Positions 26,229 to 35,132 of a stretch of 63,328 nt of DNA are shown piece by piece (positions within the stretch are counted from its first letter, which is position 1; each line of letters begins with the position of its first letter). A program made the position numbers and the translations under genes. This DNA is from CAWHPS01 sp963831235. GTDB lineage: Bacteria > Fibrobacterota > OXYB2-FULL-49-7 > JAEUSG01. The DNA is taken from NCBI GenBank assembly GCA_963831235.1, contig CAWHPS010000012.1, positions 1 to 63,328 of the forward strand, in the 5' to 3' direction. A model generated the notes under the pieces. The model had not been told where the DNA came from. It searched no databases and saw only the letters and a program-made list of their open reading frames with translations.

Positions 26229-26600
26229 TTATTTTTGCTGATATTCATTCAAGAAACGCTCTACCTTTTTCTTATTAAGGTTTACCCTTAAGCTTCTTGT
26301 GTCAAATCTGCTTCCATGATGATACAGATCAACCCTTTCTTTAATGCCCAAATCATTTTTGCATTTTCGCATTACGCACTCCAATATTCCCAGATAATCT
26401 GCCGTCCCAAATTCACGATATTCTTTACTCTGGTAATTTAATGGCTGCATCACACAAGATATTTTTATTACCTTTTCCTTACGGTCATTGCCAAGCTTGA
26501 CCCCCTCTATTTGAATTATTTTAGGCTCTATTTTTCGCAAGACATTGCAATAAGAAGAAACCTTATCATTCAGATCTTCCGGCAACAAATCATCCTTCAT
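26229..26600 (-). CDS. Small hypothetical protein, paralogue of 26666-27097
   Basis: 123 residues, AGGAGG before the ATG. Shared with the next gene upstream are YCNVLRKIEPKIIQ (YCEKLRKIEPSIIR), a central LNY segment, LGIKERVDLYHHG (LGINEKIELYFIG) and a Gly/Arg or Gly/His turn. The protein is soluble and charged, ending NEYQQK. Known families were not recognised. It lies between the radical SAM gene and its own paralogue. Confidence 0.55.
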   Translation of the reverse strand: MKDDLLPEDLNDKVSSYCNVLRKIEPKIIQIEGVKLGNDRKEKVIKISCVMQPLNYQSKEYREFGTADYLGILECVMRKCKNDLGIKERVDLYHHGSRFDTRSLRVNLNKKKVERFLNEYQQK

Positions 26601-26665
26601 AAGACCTCCTAATTTGATTTATTTGTTTTTGGTTTACACATTTTTTGCGTGTTAGGGCGTTAATG

Positions 26666-27097
26666 TTATTCCGAACCGTACATATCATTATATTCATCAG
26701 ATTCTTCAGCAGTCATTTTACTTTCTGCCGCAATCATATCAGTTACTTTTCCATCATACGGGTCCAATATTTTGCCCATGCCATAATAATGCCCATCACG
26801 CCCAATAAAATAAAGCTCAATCTTTTCGTTGATTCCAAGCTCCTTTCTTTTTTTATCCATTATAGTAAACATTAACTTAAGGTACAGGCTATTTATTTCC
26901 CCTTCCCAATATCTGCCGTAATTCAATTGGCGCATCTCACAAAATATGGGGATAACATTATCCTTCCAATTGAAGTCTGGGACACTGCCATTTACCATAA
27001 GCGATGTTCTGATGATACTGGGCTCAATCTTCCGCAATTTTTCGCAGTATGCCATTACCTTCGATGGCATTTTTGATTTTGTTTTTTTTTGAATCAT
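26666..27097 (-). CDS. Small hypothetical protein, paralogue of 26229-26600
   Basis: About 143 residues from the ATG at 27097, which has GAAAGGAAAAGGT upstream; the frame is open to 27142. It has the same core as its neighbour: YCEKLRKIEPSIIR, IPIFCEMRQLNYG and LGINEKIELYFIG, followed by a longer acidic tail (MTAEESDEYNDMY). No function can be suggested. Confidence 0.55.
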   Translation of the reverse strand: MIQKKTKSKMPSKVMAYCEKLRKIEPSIIRTSLMVNGSVPDFNWKDNVIPIFCEMRQLNYGRYWEGEINSLYLKLMFTIMDKKRKELGINEKIELYFIGRDGHYYGMGKILDPYDGKVTDMIAAESKMTAEESDEYNDMYGSE

Positions 27098-27170
27098 ACC
27101 TTTTCCTTTCGTTAGTGTTAAATTGCATTTTGCCTTTTCCATTCAGTTCGCTTTTTATTTAATTAATCCG

Positions 27171-28181
27171 CTAGTGTCCTGCCTCCTTTCTATTAAGACA
27201 TATTTTACCGTCCGTACGTCTATTATTGAATCCATCTGGGGACATTACCTCTTGGACAATAAGCTTTCCCTCATTGTACATAAATTGAATGAAGAAATCC
27301 TTTGCTAACGGGGCTCCCTTGAGACTGTCAAGCCTATCAACAACATTATCAGGCGATTTATTCAGCTCTGGAAGTACTCCAATCATTCTCTCGTCTGAAG
27401 AAAGCTCAATTATCCTATCAATCAGATTCCTATATTTTGCAATAGGGGTAAATATTAATGCGATTTCATTAATCTTAATTTTACTAGAACCGTGTCTTCC
27501 AATACGCAAATTAAGCTGGACTGCTGAGTCATAAGATTCAAATGGTTTTTCAATTATGAAGGTATCATAGATACATGCGCGATACCAACCACTTGGAAAT
27601 ATGTCTTCAGATGCCTCAGTTGACAATAATATCCAACCATATTTCCCATTTATTGCCTGTGCATTATAAATAAGACAATTTAATTGACATGGATAGTCCC
27701 AAAATGATGGGGTTGGAACTTTACAATTAACGCACTTGGGGCCTTCTATTAAATCTTTTATACTTCTATCGAGGGAATGATAATTCTGATTTACTTCAAA
27801 CAAATTTATTATATCCTTAACGAAAGGATAACCAGATGATTTTTTTCCAAATAGTACGAAAACATACTGTTCATTGAGCACACTTATAGCTGCGTCTACT
27901 GCTATTTCGTGTTCCATTACTTTTTCTACACCATGTAATTTATCGATGATATTGAATAGCTGTGTTTTTGGATCAAAATCAGGGCTTAATCGAATTGAAA
28001 TAACTAAATGACAGTCGTCATCCTCCCAATTTAGAGTAAATTCATCCAAAAGGTAAAAATTAATTTGAATTGCTGGAATATTTTCGCCAAATCCATCTTT
28101 AAGGTAAGTAACTTTTTCAATGTGCGCACAAACCCAACCTAATGGAAATGGTTCATCTTTTTTCCAATATTTTCTAAACAT
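27171..28181 (-). CDS. Hypothetical protein, paralogue of the gene at 24008-25045
   Basis: 336 residues with a GGAGG ribosome-binding site. Blocks shared with its paralogue include WVCAHIEKVTYLKDGFG, NIPAIQI, PKTQLFN and SGYPFVKDII. It also has a conserved pair of Cys clusters (CVNCKVPTP, PCQLNCLIYN), which the other copy keeps as VNCCGDYSEH and CDKNCLIYN. These are candidate metal ligands. It is soluble, with no signal peptide. It stands 60 bp downstream of the HTH gene. Confidence 0.6.
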   Translation of the reverse strand: MFRKYWKKDEPFPLGWVCAHIEKVTYLKDGFGENIPAIQINFYLLDEFTLNWEDDDCHLVISIRLSPDFDPKTQLFNIIDKLHGVEKVMEHEIAVDAAISVLNEQYVFVLFGKKSSGYPFVKDIINLFEVNQNYHSLDRSIKDLIEGPKCVNCKVPTPSFWDYPCQLNCLIYNAQAINGKYGWILLSTEASEDIFPSGWYRACIYDTFIIEKPFESYDSAVQLNLRIGRHGSSKIKINEIALIFTPIAKYRNLIDRIIELSSDERMIGVLPELNKSPDNVVDRLDSLKGAPLAKDFFIQFMYNEGKLIVQEVMSPDGFNNRRTDGKICLNRKEAGH

Positions 28182-28241
28182 TTTCTTCCTCCATTGTTTA
28201 CCGACTATAATCCGGCCATTTTTTTATAAATATTAATTCTT

Positions 28242-28430
28242 TTATGTCTTATGGGAATTCAACAACTTCATGTTTTCAATTTCTTCCATTGAAAACACGT
28301 ATTCATCATTGGTAGGGTGTCTACCTGGCATTTTTATTTTGCCATTGCCAATCCATTCTTTTATCGTCCAATGGGTTACTCCAACCTCAATAGCTGCCAT
28401 CTGTATCGAATATGGCTTGTTTTTCAACAC
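28242..28430 (-). CDS. Small MerR-like / excisionase-type HTH protein
   Basis: 62 residues from a GTG with AAAAGG 9 bp upstream. A winged-helix-turn-helix core is clear: AAIEVGVTHWTIKEWIGNGK, followed by a wing (DEYVFSMEEI). Proteins of this kind are phage-excisionase or AlpA-type regulators. It sits at the boundary where the backbone PorV-like gene is cut, and it is the first gene of the minus-strand block. It is a good candidate for a regulator or excision factor of the mobile element. No integrase was seen. Confidence 0.65.
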   Translation of the reverse strand: MLKNKPYSIQMAAIEVGVTHWTIKEWIGNGKIKMPGRHPTNDEYVFSMEEIENMKLLNSHKT

Positions 28431-28444
28431 TGATAGAACCTTTT

Positions 28445-29059
28445 CTATAGCTGAATCATCTCCAATAAACTAACCGCCCCGACCTTGACCTTGCTGCCGG
28501 GAAAAATACAATGGACCCCGATATCAGCTCCTATAGCGGAAGTATGATAATTCTCAATGTTTTCAAGCAGCCCCTTTGCAGTGATGCCGCCTGCTATTGC
28601 ATATCCTGGAAAGAATTCAGGCAGATTGCGAGCCGCTGCAACACAGAATTCAGTATAGCCTGCGCTGAAATCATTTTGAGAAACCCGTTCACCGAGCGGA
28701 TCGACCCATTCAAATTTGCCTGCCGTAAAATAATTGATATAGCCGCCTATTGTGGCAACGTTCCTTACCCGTTTTTGATCAATCACGAATCCGAGCATTC
28801 CCCTGTGCATATCAAGGACATATTTCATGTAATCTGCAAGAAAGGAGACCCTATTGACGGATGCTATCCCTGCTGGATTCCAATAAAGGGAATAAACATC
28901 CCCGGAAGCCCCGGTATATGCCCCTGCCATGCTGTTCGGCAGCGCGCCTGCGCCCAATGCCAGAACATCATATCCATTCTGACCGGAATTTTCGTTTATA
29001 CCGGAATAAACAGTAAACCACGCAAAAGATATTATTAAAAGGCTTAAAAGTTTTATCAT
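28445..29059 (-). pseudogene. PorV/PorQ-like outer-membrane protein, truncated at the element boundary
   Basis: About 204 residues with a signal peptide (KLLSLLIISFAWFTVYS). The FadL-like PorV/UPF0164 motif LGAGALPNSMAGAYTGASGD is followed by VYSLYWNPAGIASVN, then repeated beta strands. Family members are normally 300 residues or more. The homology runs to KVKVGAV and is then replaced by SLLEMIQL and a stop, exactly where the HTH gene's leader begins. The lost C-terminal strands would prevent barrel closure. The boundary near 28470 is probably the insertion or deletion point of the accessory block. Start choice (29059 or 29077) is uncertain. Confidence 0.75.
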
Positions 29060-29111
29060 GATTATATTAATTTTCAATTTTTATTTAAAAAATATACCAA
29101 TAAAACCCAAC

Positions 29112-29825
29112 CTATTTCAATATGAAATTACCGTTAAATGGTTTGTTCCAGGTCCGCTCCATAATATCAAATTCCACCATATCCCCGTTTTTGAGACTGA
29201 TCCGTATCCGTTTGGGCAGATATTCATTCTGATATTTTTCGTATTCCATTATTTCGCATGAATAACCTTCTGTTATTGATTCGATCCGATTAAGAGTGGT
29301 GAAATCATTGGAAAGAACGAATGTAAAGCCTGGGGAAATAAGCTGCATACGCTCCTTATCGCAGAAAACATGTATTGATTCCGGTGGGGCCAAATCCAAA
29401 ATTCCAGGTCTGCCAACCAAAACCTTAAGACCTGCAGTACCGATTATCCATTCATAAATACCTGATGGTAATCCGGACTCAATTTTCTTTTGTTCATTGT
29501 TTATGGTAATAAAATTACCAGCCTTCCTCAAATTGACAAGGGCCGTACCCCATTCAGAGCGTAATTCCAGTCGCATTGTATCCGGGGGGACGAAATAGAC
29601 ATCCCCTTCAGCACCAAGCACAAGGAACCCTTTGTGCAAAGTTGCATTTATTCGCTCATGCACCGTTGTTTCAGGAATAAAGGAAGGTAGAAGAACCTTC
29701 TGCAATTGCGGAAAATCCGTGGGGCAGCGTACTTTTGTACCGGCACATCCGCTGATGAAAAACACCGCACTAAGGATGAACAGGTTTGTCTTAAGGTACT
29801 TGTATCGCCTTTTTAGCTTTTTCAT
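29112..29825 (-). CDS. LolA/LolB-like lipoprotein
   Basis: 237 residues with a lipobox in FILSAVFFISGCAGTKV (Cys 27). The mature part begins TDFPQLQKVL and resembles the outer-membrane lipoprotein carrier fold: GDVYFVPPDTMRLELRS, a long hydrophobic-alternating middle, and IRISLKNGDMVEFDIMERTW near the end. In FCB genomes such proteins often sit with PorV and TPR proteins. It overlaps the TPR gene stop by 35 bp. The role is inferred as outer-membrane lipid or protein handling. Confidence 0.65.
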   Translation of the reverse strand: MKKLKRRYKYLKTNLFILSAVFFISGCAGTKVRCPTDFPQLQKVLLPSFIPETTVHERINATLHKGFLVLGAEGDVYFVPPDTMRLELRSEWGTALVNLRKAGNFITINNEQKKIESGLPSGIYEWIIGTAGLKVLVGRPGILDLAPPESIHVFCDKERMQLISPGFTFVLSNDFTTLNRIESITEGYSCEIMEYEKYQNEYLPKRIRISLKNGDMVEFDIMERTWNKPFNGNFILK

Positions 29826-31479
29826 TCTGCGGTTCCAGTTTCAGGACCTTTTTCCAATAAGACAATGCTTCCTGCTGTTTATTGAGTGCTTGCTTTATTA
29901 ACGCCGTATGTTCAAAAATAACCGCATCCTCTTCACGGGATTCGATCGCGCGTAATGCATAATCCTCCGCCTCCTGATACCGTTTCATCCGATACAAAAC
30001 CCAGGCATAACTGTCAAGAAATGCACCGTTTGCCGGCTCTTTTTTAAGCGCACTCCGTATATATTTCTCTGCAGTTTCGATATTAGTGTCTCTTTCAGCA
30101 TACATATAACCCAGATAATTAAGCGTCCGGGCGTGAAGAGAATCCTTTGAAAGAATTTTCAGGAAGAGGTTTTCAGACATTGAAAAATCATTCAACCTTT
30201 CATAAACCGAAGCCAGGCTGAAAATTATTTCAAGGTTTTCAGGGTCCTTCTTCAGTGCAGTAGCGTAGGCGTTTTTGGCATCGGAATATTTATTCTCTCC
30301 GCCAAAAGACATGCCAAGCATGTAATCATATTCACCTTTATCCGGAAAACGGACTGAAAGTGATTGAAACAATGCCTGGGCGCTGTCAAACCTCTCCATA
30401 CGCAAAAAAGCAATCCCCTTGTTCATCCAAGCTGACTGGTTTAAGGAATCAAGACCTACACACAGAGAATAAGCATTTACCGCATTTTGATATTGTTTAG
30501 TGTCAAGATACGCATTTCCAAGATAAAAGGCCACGTCCGCATCGTTCTTTTCCAAAAGCAGCGGCGCAAGAACTGAAATGGCCTCTTTATTTTTATTCTC
30601 AGTGGCAAGAATTATGCCGAACATTTTGTGGTCCACCTGACCGGGATTGGTTTTCATCATTAAAGAGTACAGACTGTCGGCTGCCCCAAGCCGGTCAAGT
30701 TTGATAAGAAGTCCTGCCAGGTCCTTTTTAAGATTGATGTTTCCGGAATCAACGGCAAGGACATCCCTGTATATTGATAAAACGGAATCAGGAGAGGACA
30801 CCATCCCGCCAAGGGAAAAAAGGCTGATACGGGCTGTTGAAGAGGAGGGGTTCTGAAGCAGTATTTTTCTCGTAAGTTTCAAGGCCTCTGTAGTGTTTTT
30901 TGTCTGTACATAAAGGGAAAGAAGTTTTTCCTCCATGCCATCCTGTAGTTCAGGATTTATCGAAAGTTCCTTGTATATTGAAACAGCCTCATTGATTTCG
31001 CCACCCTTCTCAAAAAGAGAGGCAAGCATCTCCTTTATACGCGCATCATCAGGGGCCTTTTTTAGAGCAGCGGAAAGTGCGGCTTTTGCCTCATTATATT
31101 TTCCACTCTTGACAAGCAATATCCCGTTAAGTGTCAGATAATCCGGCAAACTGTCTCGCTTTAGAAGAAATGCTATTTCTTTAAAGGATTTGCTTAACTC
31201 ATTCTTTTCAAGATAATACCGGGCAAGCCAGTAATGTACAGTATATGCCTCAGAATCAACAGCTGCCACCTCTTCATAGCTTTTTGCAGCCGCTTCGATA
31301 TCGCCTGTTGCTTCAAATGCATAAGCCCTTATAAAAAGTCCGTATGCCTGATCCTTATTTTCAAGGTTCTTTTTTTCGGGGGTCTCTTTAAAACCTGATA
31401 CCTTTAATACGGATCTTGAGCAGCCGGATAAAATAAAAATCAATAAAAGCAAATACAGCCAAGATATTTTATTGGGCAT
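29791..31479 (-). CDS. TPR-repeat lipoprotein
   Basis: About 562 residues. I start at the ATG at 31479: AAGGAT lies 6 bp upstream, and it gives a clean lipoprotein signal (MPNKISWLYLLLLIFILSGC). The rest is a run of tetratricopeptide repeats from about residue 65 to the end, for example AYAFEATGDIEAAAKSYEEV and FLDSYAWVLYRMKRYQEAED. Such proteins assemble outer-membrane or secretion complexes. It overlaps the LolA-like gene downstream and follows the PASTA gene by 8 bp if that gene's frameshift is repaired, so the operon order is PASTA, TPR, lipoprotein, PorV-like. Confidence 0.85.
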   Translation of the reverse strand: MPNKISWLYLLLLIFILSGCSRSVLKVSGFKETPEKKNLENKDQAYGLFIRAYAFEATGDIEAAAKSYEEVAAVDSEAYTVHYWLARYYLEKNELSKSFKEIAFLLKRDSLPDYLTLNGILLVKSGKYNEAKAALSAALKKAPDDARIKEMLASLFEKGGEINEAVSIYKELSINPELQDGMEEKLLSLYVQTKNTTEALKLTRKILLQNPSSSTARISLFSLGGMVSSPDSVLSIYRDVLAVDSGNINLKKDLAGLLIKLDRLGAADSLYSLMMKTNPGQVDHKMFGIILATENKNKEAISVLAPLLLEKNDADVAFYLGNAYLDTKQYQNAVNAYSLCVGLDSLNQSAWMNKGIAFLRMERFDSAQALFQSLSVRFPDKGEYDYMLGMSFGGENKYSDAKNAYATALKKDPENLEIIFSLASVYERLNDFSMSENLFLKILSKDSLHARTLNYLGYMYAERDTNIETAEKYIRSALKKEPANGAFLDSYAWVLYRMKRYQEAEDYALRAIESREEDAVIFEHTALIKQALNKQQEALSYWKKVLKLEPQNEKAKKAIQVP

Positions 31480-31487
31480 TTTATCCT

Positions 31488-32225
31488 TATTCTGAAACCA
31501 GAAAATCAATGAAAGTATCTTTGTCAACCTTTGTGCCGGCCTTTACGGATTGGTTAAGTGACCGTACGGGGAAGAACATCCGGTGTGCGTTTATAACTCA
31601 CCTGGCGTAAACGAAGAAAAGCCTTGCCAAGCATTGCCTTGGCCTGTTCAAGTGATACGTTCTGACAATCAGGAACATAGGTTTCGTTCATCATGTTGTT
31701 CTGGCTTATAATTATGTTCACAACCCCTCCCTTCAGAAGCTTCCTGCCGGCAACAGGGCTGGTTGATATAATGGAGCCAGGGGTAAGACGGTCGTCGTTA
31801 ATTTCACGTGTTTCTCCAAGATGCAGCCCAAGCCTCTGAAGGGTGTCACTGGCTTCGGAAGGCGAAAGTGTCTTGAGATCAGGGACTACGACCATTTCCC
31901 GTCCAAGACTCAGGATAATCTGTATACGGCGTTTTTCCTTCACCTCCTCGCCTGGCAAAGGTATCTGGCTTACGACCCTTCCTTTGGGAACGGAATCGTT
32001 CAGTTGCCGCGTGATTTCTCCAAGTTTGAGGCCTGCTTTACTTATGGCTTTTACTGCGGAAAGCGAATCCATGAGGCGAAGATCGGGCATTGGAACCTTT
32101 ACCGAGAACTTACCCTGCATAAACGGGAAAACGAAAAGATCCGCTGTAAAAAGAGCGGCTAAAAGTAATACCGCCGTAAGAAACAGGATCGCAGGCAGCC
32201 TAATCAAGACTGTCGTTATTTTCAT
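31488..32225 (-). pseudogene. PASTA-domain membrane protein with a frameshift near its C-terminus
   Basis: The N-terminal span (LFLTAVLLLAALFTADLFVF) is followed by three PASTA repeats: VKVPMPDLRLMDSLSAVKAI, VVVPDLKTLSPSEASDTLQR and TYVPDCQNVSLEQAKAML. The printed frame stops at 31554 after LPRTVT. Removing one T near 31557 continues the frame as NQSVKAGTKVDKDTFIDFLV and stops at 31488. That restores the last PASTA strand and leaves 8 bp before the TPR start codon. So there is a real or sequencing-derived 1-base insertion. PASTA domains bind peptidoglycan or lipid II; no kinase domain is fused here. Confidence 0.8.
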
Positions 32226-32895
32226 TATTAAGCTTTTCCTGACGCATTATAAGAATTTTATCCCGTTCGACAATAATAGCGCCTGAACGTTGCAGCTTGT
32301 TTAAAACACGACTCACAGTTTCGCGTGTTGTGCCCGACATATCGGCAATTTCCTGCTGCGTGGGCCGGTTTTCAATTACGGCTATGCCTCCCACTTTCTT
32401 TCCCTTGTTACGTGCAAGTTCCATGATTGTATTCGCCACCCTGCCGTAAACATCAAGTAGTGCGAGACTTGTAATACGGCCGTCAGCCATACGAAGCCTT
32501 CGTGAAAATTCTATGAGCATGGATAATGCAAGTTTTGGATTACATTCGAGCTGGCGGAGAAGATCTTCCCTCCGCAAAAGCATGAGTTCAGTGGCTGCCA
32601 CGGCATAAACGCTTGCGGACCTTGGGGAGCCGTCGATAACGGACATCTCTCCGAAATAATCACCCGGCCCCATTATGGCAAGAATCGCTTCTTTGCCTTC
32701 AAAGCCGGTGACTGAAATACGGATTTTACCCTTTACAATTACAAACATTGCGTTAGCAGTGGTGTCATCCTCGAGAACAATGGCTTCACCCTTTTCGTAT
32801 TTTTTGAGGATTACGACATCAGCGAGTTTTTTTATCTCGGAATGTTGCAGAGCTTTGAAGAGCGGAACATGTGCAAGAAGTTCGGTCTTGTTCAT
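32200..32895 (-). CDS. CRP/FNR-family transcription regulator
   Basis: 231 residues. A cyclic-nucleotide-binding-like barrel (KYEKGEAIVLEDDTTANAMF, then GPGDYFGEMSVIDGSPRSAS) is followed by a CRP-type winged helix, PTQQEIADMSGTTRETVSRVL near residue 180. The Arg of the phosphate-binding cassette is in SPRSAS. The N-terminal Cys cluster of FNR is absent, so it is not an oxygen-sensing FNR. Its 3' end overlaps the PASTA gene start by 26 bp and its 5' end is 7 bp from the flavoprotein stop. Confidence 0.9.
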   Translation of the reverse strand: MNKTELLAHVPLFKALQHSEIKKLADVVILKKYEKGEAIVLEDDTTANAMFVIVKGKIRISVTGFEGKEAILAIMGPGDYFGEMSVIDGSPRSASVYAVAATELMLLRREDLLRQLECNPKLALSMLIEFSRRLRMADGRITSLALLDVYGRVANTIMELARNKGKKVGGIAVIENRPTQQEIADMSGTTRETVSRVLNKLQRSGAIIVERDKILIMRQEKLNNENNDSLD

Positions 32896-32902
32896 TTTTC
32901 AC

Positions 32903-34093
32903 CTAATTTTTAAAAAGCTTTATGGCTTCTATAATAAGTGATGGCTGTTTTTTAATGGTCAGTTTCAACAAATCAATATATTTAAGTTTTGAAGGATCAC
33001 GGTTCTGCAATATCTTTGCGGCAGCCTCTATTGTTGAATCCTTAATCTTAAGCACCGCATTCTTCAGTTTAAACGTGCGCTCCTGCTGCCTGCCAATTCC
33101 GCCCTTCCATCTTTTTTCGAAAATTGAAAGTTTTTTCTCTGACCAGTCCCCTTCTTTGACAGCCTCCACAGCTGTTTGTCCGGCGAGCTTGGCGCTGTTC
33201 ATCGAATATGTGATTCCACCGCCATCAAGGCAGTTGGCCATGCGCGCGGCATCCCCTATCACAATGAACCCACCTTTGACAAGCTTCGGGAGATAAAGAC
33301 CAAGCGGGACGGCTCCCACAGTAAGCCGAAGAGGCTTCGCTTTAGGGAACCTTAAATTAAGGAACCTGTTCAGTATTTTAACAGGTGATTCTTTTTTTGC
33401 CGAAGACGCCCTTATTCCAAGACCAAGATTGGCTGTGCCGTTTCCTTTTGGAAACATCCATGCATAACAGTCGGGTACGATGTTTTTCCCGAAATGCAAT
33501 TCCGGAAAGCCTTCAGGAGATTCAATATTTGTGACAAGATATTGTGCGCAGATTCCTATATCATTAAGGTTGGTGATTGCTGAATTCAGGCCCGCGAGTT
33601 TGGCCATCCTTGATTCTATACCGTCAGCTGCAATAACGATTTTGGCCTTGACCGAAATTGTTTCACCATTATAAAGAAAGCGCACACCATTTATTTCATT
33701 CCTGGAACCGGTTAAAAGATCAACCGCAGTAGCCCAGACAAGAATATCAGCCCCATGACGCGCTGCCATGTGGGCAATGTCCTTTTCCATTCGTGGGCGA
33801 TCGAGCATATATGCGGGCTCCGGTGTGGGCACGCTTATGCGAATCCCATTCGGTGAAACAAATGTTACACCATGCGCCTGATGGGTGATCCACGCCGGAT
33901 CAGGGTTTATTGCCATGGTGAACCCGCGCTGGCCGACCATTTCCGCGCACCTGACAGGGAGCCCTATTTCCTTGTCTTTTTCGAGGAGCAATACCGAAAG
34001 CCCGCCTTCAGCAACGGTTTTGGCAGCAATGCCGCCTGCAGGCCCTCCGCCGACCACAACAACATCATATTCAGTATTAACGGGTAATTTCAT
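32903..34093 (-). CDS. Geranylgeranyl reductase-family flavoprotein
   Basis: 396 residues. It has the FAD-binding Rossmann motif VVVVGGGPAGGIAA (residues 10-23), LLLEKDKEIGLPVRC near residue 36, the second FAD motif GFIVIGDAARMANCLDGGG near residue 275, and the family Tyr-rich C-terminal region. These match the GGR family, which saturates isoprenoid double bonds of archaeal lipids, menaquinone or chlorophyll side chains. Its stop overlaps nothing, but its start overlaps the upstream ferredoxin gene by 4 bp (ATGA). The ferredoxin is thus its probable electron donor, as in other GGR pairs. The substrate is unknown. Confidence 0.85.
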   Translation of the reverse strand: MKLPVNTEYDVVVVGGGPAGGIAAKTVAEGGLSVLLLEKDKEIGLPVRCAEMVGQRGFTMAINPDPAWITHQAHGVTFVSPNGIRISVPTPEPAYMLDRPRMEKDIAHMAARHGADILVWATAVDLLTGSRNEINGVRFLYNGETISVKAKIVIAADGIESRMAKLAGLNSAITNLNDIGICAQYLVTNIESPEGFPELHFGKNIVPDCYAWMFPKGNGTANLGLGIRASSAKKESPVKILNRFLNLRFPKAKPLRLTVGAVPLGLYLPKLVKGGFIVIGDAARMANCLDGGGITYSMNSAKLAGQTAVEAVKEGDWSEKKLSIFEKRWKGGIGRQQERTFKLKNAVLKIKDSTIEAAAKILQNRDPSKLKYIDLLKLTIKKQPSLIIEAIKLFKN

Positions 34094-34275
34094 GAATCTT
34101 CCAGTGTGAGCGCGTTAAATGGGCAGATTATTGTGCATCGCCCGCATAAATTGCAGCGTTCGGATTCTATTTTCATGGAGCTTTCCAGCAATATCAATGC
34201 ATCGGGTTTGCACACAGCAACGCATGAACCGCAAAAATCACATTTTTCACTTTGGAATAATAGTTTCTTTTTCAT
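34090..34275 (-). CDS. 2x[4Fe-4S] ferredoxin
   Basis: 61 residues with two cluster motifs: CDFCGSCVAVCKP (residues 12-24) and CNLCGRCTIICPF (42-54). This is a bacterial-type low-potential ferredoxin, consistent with a low-oxygen lifestyle. It overlaps the GGR-family gene by 4 bp, so the two are translationally coupled and probably functional partners. It is the first gene of the minus-strand operon. Confidence 0.93.
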   Translation of the reverse strand: MKKKLLFQSEKCDFCGSCVAVCKPDALILLESSMKIESERCNLCGRCTIICPFNALTLEDS

Positions 34276-34472
34276 GGAATTTATAAAAGGTGTAATTAAT
34301 ATACTTAATTATCTTAATATGGGCAATGGTTGTTGAAGTCTATCGAACTACGATACTCTTTAGGAAATTTGATTCGTCCGCTGTTTTGATCCGCGCCAGA
34401 TCCAACCCATTCGGCAGACCGCGCTCCATTGACGACAATTGTGCCATCTGCACACTCTTTTTGTGATAAGAA
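34276..34472. other. Gap with small open frames, probably a gene remnant
   Basis: On the minus strand a 35-codon frame (34447-34340) reads MAQLSSMERGLPNGLDLARI and continues to a stop, and it stays open upstream into the ParE-like gene in another frame. The composition looks protein-like, but I matched it to no family. It is probably the tail of a displaced gene, or chance. Confidence 0.25.
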
Positions 34473-34775
34473 TTAAGAATATAGATCCTTATCAATCCAA
34501 TAGAAAGGTTTTCGATGTTGATGAGCTACAGCAATTATAAGAATATGATCTTTTTCAATTGAATATAACAGTTTGTATGGAAATTTATGAAGAAGGCACT
34601 TTCTTATTTCACCACGTTCTACTGACCATGCTTTAGGATATTCGGCAATTAATAATGCAGCCTTTTTAACTTCAATTTTGAAACTATGTCCAAGCCCTGA
34701 TTGTTCAAGCTCATAGAAGTTGATGGCATCGTCTAATTCCTGCTTACTAATTTTTGAAAAAACAATTATCATCAT
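34473..34775 (-). CDS. ParE/RelE-family toxin
   Basis: 100 residues with the ParE/RelE layout: an N-terminal strand and helix (FSKISKQELDDAINFYEL), a basic middle (YPKAWSVERGEIRKCLLHKF), PYKLLYSIEKDHILIIAVAH and RKPFYWIDKDL at the end. ParE toxins inhibit gyrase and RelE toxins cut mRNA; this one matches the ParE-like group better. It overlaps the antitoxin stop by 4 bp (ATGA). Confidence 0.85.
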   Translation of the reverse strand: MMIIVFSKISKQELDDAINFYELEQSGLGHSFKIEVKKAALLIAEYPKAWSVERGEIRKCLLHKFPYKLLYSIEKDHILIIAVAHQHRKPFYWIDKDLYS

Positions 34776-34978
34776 TCACCCTTGAAGATATCCTCCATTG
34801 AGACACCTTGAAGCTTCCCTGCCCTATATGCCTTTAACCTCTTTTCAGCTTCTTCAGCCCATATATCGTCAAGATTCTTATCAGGCTCATCCAAACTTTT
34901 TATTAATCCTTCTACAAGCGTAAAACGTTCTTCAGGCTTAAGCTTCAAAGCTTCTTCAATAAGTTCTTTTGTACTCAT
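34772..34978 (-). CDS. Antitoxin of the addiction-module component family
   Basis: 68 residues of the putative addiction-module component family (TIGR02574-type): MSTKELIEEALKLKPEERF, then LVEGLIKSLDEPD and DDIWAEEAEKRLKAYRAGKL. This family is the usual partner of ParE-like toxins of the plasmid-stabilisation type. It sits directly before the toxin with overlapping codons, giving a normal antitoxin-toxin order. Regulation is probably by autorepression. Confidence 0.85.
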   Translation of the reverse strand: MSTKELIEEALKLKPEERFTLVEGLIKSLDEPDKNLDDIWAEEAEKRLKAYRAGKLQGVSMEDIFKGE

Positions 34979-35132
34979 TTTGGACTACCTCCTGTTTCCT
35001 GCTACAAAGCTCACATTTAAAATGCTCAACACTTTAAAACTAAACTATTTTATCCTTTGATTGCAATGCACGGACATAGAGGATCCGGAAATATGCAATG
35101 CAGGCCCGTGAAAAGCCGGGTATCGCTCTAAT

